9,540 nt of DNA from the NCBI GenBank assembly GCA_002401365.1, contig NVSW01000083.1, positions 1 to 9,540 on the forward strand, written 5' to 3'. The notes under the pieces were generated by a model. The model saw only the letters and a list, made by a program, of their open reading frames with translations. It was not told where the DNA came from and made no database searches. This document shows positions 6,692-9,540 of this stretch, piece after piece. This DNA comes from Piscirickettsiaceae bacterium (GTDB lineage Bacteria; Pseudomonadota; Gammaproteobacteria; Methylococcales; Cycloclasticaceae). Within the stretch, counting starts at the first letter, position 1. Each line of letters opens with the position of its first letter. The position numbers and the translations under genes were made by a program.

Positions 6692-7774
6692 TTAGGCTAT
6701 TAACTCATTCGAAATGGATGAAATATCTGCGCAACCTGCCAGTGCCATTGCTAATTTTAATTCAGTTTCGAGGATCTTGAATACATTTTCAATGCCACGT
6801 TGGCCAGCGTGAGATAGCCCCCAAATAACGGGGCGGCCGATGCCGACGCATTGGGCGCCTAGGGCGAGTGCTTTTAATATATCGCTGCCCCTGCGAATGC
6901 CACCATCCATAATGATGGGGACCTGTTTATTCACCGCTTTGCTGATGCTAGCTAAGGCATCAATGCTAGCGATGCTGCCGTCGAGCTGGCGGCCGCCATG
7001 GTTAGAAACGATAATGCCATCCACACCATACTCAATGGCCAAGAGCGCGTCTTTAGGATGCAATATGCCTTTTAAGTAAATAGGCATATTTGCTTGTTGT
7101 TTGAGCCATTTAATATCTCGCCACGTTAGGCTTTTATCAATTAAGCTCTCGAAGTAATGAGCTAAACCCGAGTGACCTACTTTATTCGGCAATTTGCTAT
7201 GTTCCAGAGCATGAAGATTGCTCATTTTCAAGTGAGCTGGAAGTTGAAATTGATTGCGTACATCTTGCTCGCGTTGCCCTAGATAAGGAGCGTCAACGGT
7301 TATAACAAGTGCTTGGCAACCGGCTTGCTTAGCACGATCAATAAGGGCTAGAGTGGCGTCTTTGTCCTTGTATACATACAGTTGGAACCAAACGGTCGCA
7401 TTAGATGCAGCGGTGATCTCTTCGATAGGTTGGTTTGACATGGTGCTGCAAATCATAATACTGTTGACTGAGTTCGCCGCTCGGGCGACGGCCAGTTCAC
7501 CGTCTTTATGGGCCATACCAAGAAAAGCTGTTGGGGATATTATAAGTGGTACGCTCAAATCATGGTCGCTAAAGCTGGTATGGGAGTTTATATGGCTGAC
7601 ATTATTTAAAACTCGGGGTAAAAATTTAATACGCTGAAATGCGGCTATATTATCAACAAGAGTATGTTCGTCCATTGCGCCGCTACGAAAATAATCTTTA
7701 GCTGCGGGTTCAAGGCGCATTTCAGCCGCTTTTTCATAATCAAGCAAATTCAGTAACTGTTCAGCTTTAGTCAT
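6692..7774 (-). CDS. FMN-dependent 2-hydroxy-acid dehydrogenase/oxidase (lactate/glycolate oxidase family)
   Basis: A 360-residue TIM-barrel flavoprotein of the family that oxidises (S)-2-hydroxy acids such as L-lactate, glycolate or mandelate to 2-oxo acids. Nearly all active-site marks are present: Y28 in DYFRSGAMDE, PTA at 81-83, Q131 and Y133 in QLYV, D161 and R168 (VDAPYLGQREQD), K235, catalytic H259 and substrate-binding R262 in SNHGGRQLDG, and the FMN phosphate site DGGIRRGSD (290-298) with GIGRP (311-315). No membrane insert of the mandelate dehydrogenase type is obvious. The reading frame extends to an ATG at 7858, but that would add 28 residues outside the family and run through the divergent small gene. 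The ATG at 7774 is preferred, with TGGAA about 7 nt upstream. The stop codon abuts that of the acyl-CoA ligase. Substrate and electron acceptor (oxygen or quinone) are not decidable here. Confidence 0.92.
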   Translation of the reverse strand: MTKAEQLLNLLDYEKAAEMRLEPAAKDYFRSGAMDEHTLVDNIAAFQRIKFLPRVLNNVSHINSHTSFSDHDLSVPLIISPTAFLGMAHKDGELAVARAANSVNSIMICSTMSNQPIEEITAASNATVWFQLYVYKDKDATLALIDRAKQAGCQALVITVDAPYLGQREQDVRNQFQLPAHLKMSNLHALEHSKLPNKVGHSGLAHYFESLIDKSLTWRDIKWLKQQANMPIYLKGILHPKDALLAIEYGVDGIIVSNHGGRQLDGSIASIDALASISKAVNKQVPIIMDGGIRRGSDILKALALGAQCVGIGRPVIWGLSHAGQRGIENVFKILETELKLAMALAGCADISSISNELIA

Positions 7775-7775
7775 A

Positions 7776-7823
7776 TACAATTCCAAAAGTGGTACGGGAA
7801 AATTAATTATGGGTGAAATAATA
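7776..7823. promoter_or_regulatory. Compact divergent start region with two candidate -10 boxes
   Basis: Only 34 bp (7775-7808) separate the start codons of the FMN enzyme (minus) and the small zinc-ribbon-like gene (plus). A plus-strand TACAAT at 7776-7781 would start transcription near 7788. A minus-strand TATTAT (7823-7818), inside the small gene's codons 4-5, would start near 7811. Neither has a convincing -35 box. Both promoters must lie partly inside the opposite gene's start region, so the two genes may be regulated against each other. Confidence 0.3.
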
Positions 7824-7994
7824 CCATTTAAGAAAAAAACACTCTTAGAAAAACACAAAGGGAATACGCTATGTCGACAAGGGCATCATAGTTGGCGTTT
7901 AGAAAAGCAAAGTAAATTTGATGTAAAACAAGGCCGTTTGGTAACGGTTTTTAGTTGTAAACGTTGCGGGGTATATAAAAACGTATTGAAGTAG
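7809..7994 (+). CDS. Small zinc-ribbon-like protein of unknown function
   Basis: A 61-residue basic protein with C22, H26, H27, C50 and C53 (LCRQGHH ... SCKRCG), a spacing that fits a single zinc ribbon with one knuckle of Cys/His and one of Cys-x2-Cys. The middle (residues 32-48) is charged and predicted soluble; there is no signal peptide or membrane segment. I do not recognise a named family. The Shine-Dalgarno is weak (GGGA about 9 nt before the ATG). Reasons to accept it as real are the paired metal-ligand motifs, a frame filling the space between two well-supported genes, and a start compatible with the divergent FMN enzyme start. It may act as a small nucleic-acid or protein-binding factor, but that is only inferred from the fold type. 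Confidence 0.65.
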   Translation: MGEIIPFKKKTLLEKHKGNTLCRQGHHSWRLEKQSKFDVKQGRLVTVFSCKRCGVYKNVLK

Positions 7995-8009
7995 AGGGGC
8001 GTTATGGTA

Positions 8010-8037
8010 TTGACCTTTGAATGGGTTGCGATACAAT
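8010..8037 (+). promoter_or_regulatory. Sigma70 promoter of the OmpA-like lipoprotein gene
   Basis: TTGACC (8010-8015), a 16-nt spacer, then TACAAT (8032-8037); each hexamer matches 5 of 6 consensus bases. Transcription would start near 8044, giving a leader of about 44 nt that ends in GGAG (8078-8081), 6 nt before the ATG at 8088. This fits a strongly expressed envelope protein. Confidence 0.65.
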
Positions 8038-8087
8038 GCCGTGAATGAAACATAGGATTTTTTGGAAGTTAACAAACGGAGATAAGA

Positions 8088-8864
8088 ATGAAAATATTTA
8101 AAACACTAGTTGCAATAGGATTTGTGGCAATATTCGCAACGGGTTGTGCATCTGTATCAACAGAAAAATGGCAGAATTGTGCCTTAGCCGGTGCTGCACT
8201 TGGTGGTGCTGCAGGTGGGTTTGGTGATGATCACGATAGCGAAGATGCTATTCTAAGTGCAGTGGGTGGTGCTATTATTGGCGGAACAATTTGTGCGTTA
8301 ATGGCTGATGATGAGCCGGCTCCTGCTCCTGCAGAAGAGCCTGCATTAGATTCAGATGGTGATGGCGTTATTGATAGTCTTGATCAATGCCCTAATACAC
8401 CAGCTGGTGCTTCAGTTGATGCTAATGGTTGTGCATTAGACTCAGATGGTGATGGTGTTGCTGATTATAAGGACCAGTGTCCTAACTCTGCACCAGGTGC
8501 AAAAGTTAACGAATTAGGTTGTGCGGCTGCATTTGTACTGCATGGGGTGAATTTTCATACCAATTCTGCAGACTTAACTGAAGAAGCTAAAGCAATATTG
8601 CAACCAATCGCAATAGCTCATCACACGCATCATGGTGATGTTGATTTAGTTATTGGTGGTCATACTGATTCAACTGGCGCTGCTTCATACAACAAACAGT
8701 TATCACAACGCCGTGCAGAAGCTGTTCGTGCTTATATGATCAGCCAAGGTTGTTCAGCAGGAAAATTAACAGCTATTGGTCATGGTGAAGCAAATCCTAT
8801 TGCTGATAATGCTACTAGAGAAGGCCGCGCTGAAAATCGTCGTGTTGAGTTAACTGTTAAATAG
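8088..8864 (+). CDS. OmpA-family outer-membrane lipoprotein with two TSP3 calcium-binding repeats
   Basis: A 258-residue lipoprotein that likely anchors the outer membrane to peptidoglycan. Residues 1-20 are a lipoprotein signal peptide ending in A-T-G-C, with C20 the lipidated residue and Ala at +2, which favours the outer membrane. Residues 33-71 are Gly/Ala-rich with glycine-zipper character (AGAALGGAAGG, VGGAIIGG) and may insert in or lie on the membrane. A Pro/Glu linker (77-86) leads to two TSP3-type repeats (88-115 and 118-145), each with DSDGDGV calcium loops and a CPN...GC cysteine pair. The OmpA C-terminal domain spans about 150-258, with D194 (GGHTDSTG) and R209 (SQRRAEAVR), 15 residues apart as in diaminopimelate-binding OmpA domains. 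An unusual HHTHH cluster is at 178-182. No beta-barrel is present. It has its own promoter and terminator. Confidence 0.92.
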   Translation: MKIFKTLVAIGFVAIFATGCASVSTEKWQNCALAGAALGGAAGGFGDDHDSEDAILSAVGGAIIGGTICALMADDEPAPAPAEEPALDSDGDGVIDSLDQCPNTPAGASVDANGCALDSDGDGVADYKDQCPNSAPGAKVNELGCAAAFVLHGVNFHTNSADLTEEAKAILQPIAIAHHTHHGDVDLVIGGHTDSTGAASYNKQLSQRRAEAVRAYMISQGCSAGKLTAIGHGEANPIADNATREGRAENRRVELTVK

Positions 8865-8886
8865 TTAATACGGCCAAAGCAGTATT

Positions 8887-8917
8887 AAAAACGGGGCATA
8901 TCGCCCCGTTTTTTTTT
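8887..8917 (+). terminator. Rho-independent terminator of the OmpA-like gene
   Basis: ACGGGGC (8891-8897), 5-nt loop, GCCCCGT (8903-8909), extended by four A-T pairs and ending in a run of nine T (8909-8917). It is 23 bp after the stop codon and is a textbook strong terminator. Confidence 0.93.
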
Positions 8918-8919
8918 GC

Positions 8920-8952
8920 AAAAAAAATCGACCTTCATTTTGAAGGTCGATT
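8920..8952 (-). terminator. Rho-independent terminator of the repeat-protein gene (minus strand)
   Basis: A perfect 12-bp inverted repeat, AATCGACCTTCA (8926-8937) and TGAAGGTCGATT (8941-8952), with a 3-nt loop. On the minus strand it is followed by a T-run (plus-strand A 8920-8927). It lies 38 bp past the stop of the minus-strand gene and sits back-to-back with the plus-strand terminator at 8887-8917. Confidence 0.88.
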
Positions 8953-8955
8953 AAA

Positions 8956-8979
8956 TGAGGCTTGGAGTATAAAGCCTCA
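8956..8979 (-). repeat. Second stem-loop in the 3' untranslated region of the repeat-protein gene
   Basis: TGAGGCTT (8956-8963) and AAGCCTCA (8972-8979) form an 8-bp stem with an 8-nt loop, between the stop codon at 8990 and the terminator stem at 8941-8952. It has no T-run of its own. It may protect the mRNA 3' end or be a Hfq/RNase-related element; the function is not shown by the sequence. Confidence 0.5.
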
Positions 8980-8989
8980 GAGGGGAAGG

Positions 8990-9505
8990 TTAGCCGCGGT
9001 GCTTTCTATCCCATTTACGGTCAAATTGACGACCCTTTCTATCTAGTTTCCGGTTTGCTCTATTGCCTTTTCGGTCTAGCTTGCGATCGATACGATTGCC
9101 TTTCCTATCAAGTTTTCGATCAATGCGATTACCTTTTTTATCGAGCCTGCGCTCGATACGGTCACCTTTTCGTTCGAGCCTGTTAGCCGTTTTATTATGG
9201 CCCGCAGCACGTGCTTTGTCGGCTTTAGCGTCAAAGCGGTCTTTGATTCTGTCTCCCTTAATATCAAGACGATCATTAATACGATCGCCCTTGTTATCTA
9301 ATCGATTATTAATGCGATCACCTCGATTGTCTAAGCGGCGTTCAATTCGATCACCTTTTTTATCTAATTGGTTTTCAACTCGGTCACCAAAATCTGCCCA
9401 AACGGGGAAGGCACATGTTGATACGAGTATTGTTGATAATATGAGATCTTTGCACGAGTCCACTTTCCGCGATAACGGCGTTAAAAATAGGCTCAAAATG
9501 CTCAT
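8990..9505 (-). CDS. Exported basic protein built of eleven 11-residue repeats, function unknown
   Basis: A 171-residue protein with an N-terminal signal peptide (hydrophobic stretch about 21-35, likely cleavage after PVWA, residue 37), so it should act in the periplasm or outside. The mature part is almost wholly an 11-residue repeat, consensus G-D/N-R-I-x-x-R/K-L-D-x-K. Five units span 40-94, an 8-residue insert 95-102 (ADKARAAG), a degenerate unit 103-113, five units 114-168, then HRG. The first block is nearly neutral and the last strongly basic. The 11-residue period with regular Ile/Leu suggests a long amphipathic helix or coiled coil; late-embryogenesis (LEA group 3) proteins share the period, but sequence identity is not implied. 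The start at 9505 lacks a good Shine-Dalgarno; GTG at 9463 is an alternative giving a 23-residue signal peptide. I do not recognise a characterised homologue. Nucleic-acid, anionic-envelope or stress protection roles are guesses. Confidence 0.8.
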   Translation of the reverse strand: MSILSLFLTPLSRKVDSCKDLILSTILVSTCAFPVWADFGDRVENQLDKKGDRIERRLDNRGDRINNRLDNKGDRINDRLDIKGDRIKDRFDAKADKARAAGHNKTANRLERKGDRIERRLDKKGNRIDRKLDRKGNRIDRKLDRKGNRANRKLDRKGRQFDRKWDRKHRG

Positions 9506-9518
9506 TTACACTTGTAAA
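9505..9518. promoter_or_regulatory. Short palindrome at the start of the repeat-protein gene
   Basis: TTTACA (9505-9510), CT, TGTAAA (9513-9518) is a perfect 6-bp inverted repeat overlapping the first base of the presumed ATG (9505-9503). It could be a regulator site, or it could simply sit in the leader if translation begins at GTG 9463. The remaining bases to the window edge (9519-9540) show no clear promoter. Confidence 0.3.
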
Positions 9519-9540
9519 CTGCGCTTTTTCGCCTCTTTTT

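Noticed and set aside
7775..7858. 28-residue N-terminal extension of the FMN enzyme starting at 7858
   Set aside because: It would run antisense through the small zinc-ribbon-like gene and has no counterpart in the family, which starts close to the residue at 7774.
8962..9186. Plus-strand reading frame rich in Tyr and Cys opposite the repeat protein
   Set aside because: It is the antisense shadow of the 33-bp repeats; its apparent periodicity comes from the real minus-strand gene, whose repeats vary only at silent sites.
8990..9391. The 33-bp repeats as a CRISPR or non-coding tandem array
   Set aside because: Units are directly adjacent without spacers, diverge at third codon positions, and keep one open frame with a signal peptide.

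Overview
The window looks like chromosomal DNA from a marine-type, moderately AT-rich gammaproteobacterium. The evidence is the gene families present: a periplasmic PQQ alcohol dehydrogenase, a DmdC/FadE-like acyl-CoA dehydrogenase, a DmdB/AlkK-like acyl-CoA ligase and a TSP3-OmpA lipoprotein. No rRNA or marker gene is present, so the genus cannot be fixed. A hydrocarbon or short-chain alcohol degrader such as Cycloclasticus is one possibility, but that is inference. I found no tRNA, rRNA, CRISPR array, transposase, integrase or attachment site.

Layout. Positions 1-1136 (minus strand) hold the first 38 codons of an acetyl/propionyl-CoA synthetase-like enzyme, with its own good promoter, preceded by a metallo-beta-lactamase-fold hydrolase. 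Divergent from these, 1253-3052 (plus) encodes an exported PQQ alcohol dehydrogenase that carries the Asp-x-Asp signature of lanthanide-dependent enzymes, followed by a clear terminator. After a striking perfect 15-bp inverted repeat comes an acyl-CoA dehydrogenase (3190-4959), another terminator, and an acyl-CoA ligase (5072-6691). A convergent FMN-dependent 2-hydroxy-acid dehydrogenase (7774-6692, minus) ends on the very next base. Head-to-head with it, 34 bp away, is a 61-residue zinc-ribbon-like protein. The right end holds a TSP3-OmpA lipoprotein (8088-8864) and, on the minus strand, an exported and very basic protein made of eleven 11-residue repeats (9505-8990). Two back-to-back terminators separate these last two.

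How the genes may work together (inference). The PQQ dehydrogenase would oxidise an alcohol in the periplasm. The resulting acid could be activated by the DmdB/AlkK-like ligase or the PrpE/AcsA-like synthetase, and the acyl-CoA desaturated by the acyl-CoA dehydrogenase. The FMN enzyme would oxidise a 2-hydroxy acid such as lactate or glycolate. Together they resemble a short-chain alcohol/acid catabolic neighbourhood, but each step is separately transcribed and no substrate can be read from the sequence. The OmpA lipoprotein and the repeat protein belong to the cell envelope and look unrelated to this metabolism.

The points most worth following up are the lanthanide signature, the palindromic operator candidate at 3105-3138, and the 11-residue repeat protein, whose repeats are conserved in protein but not in DNA.
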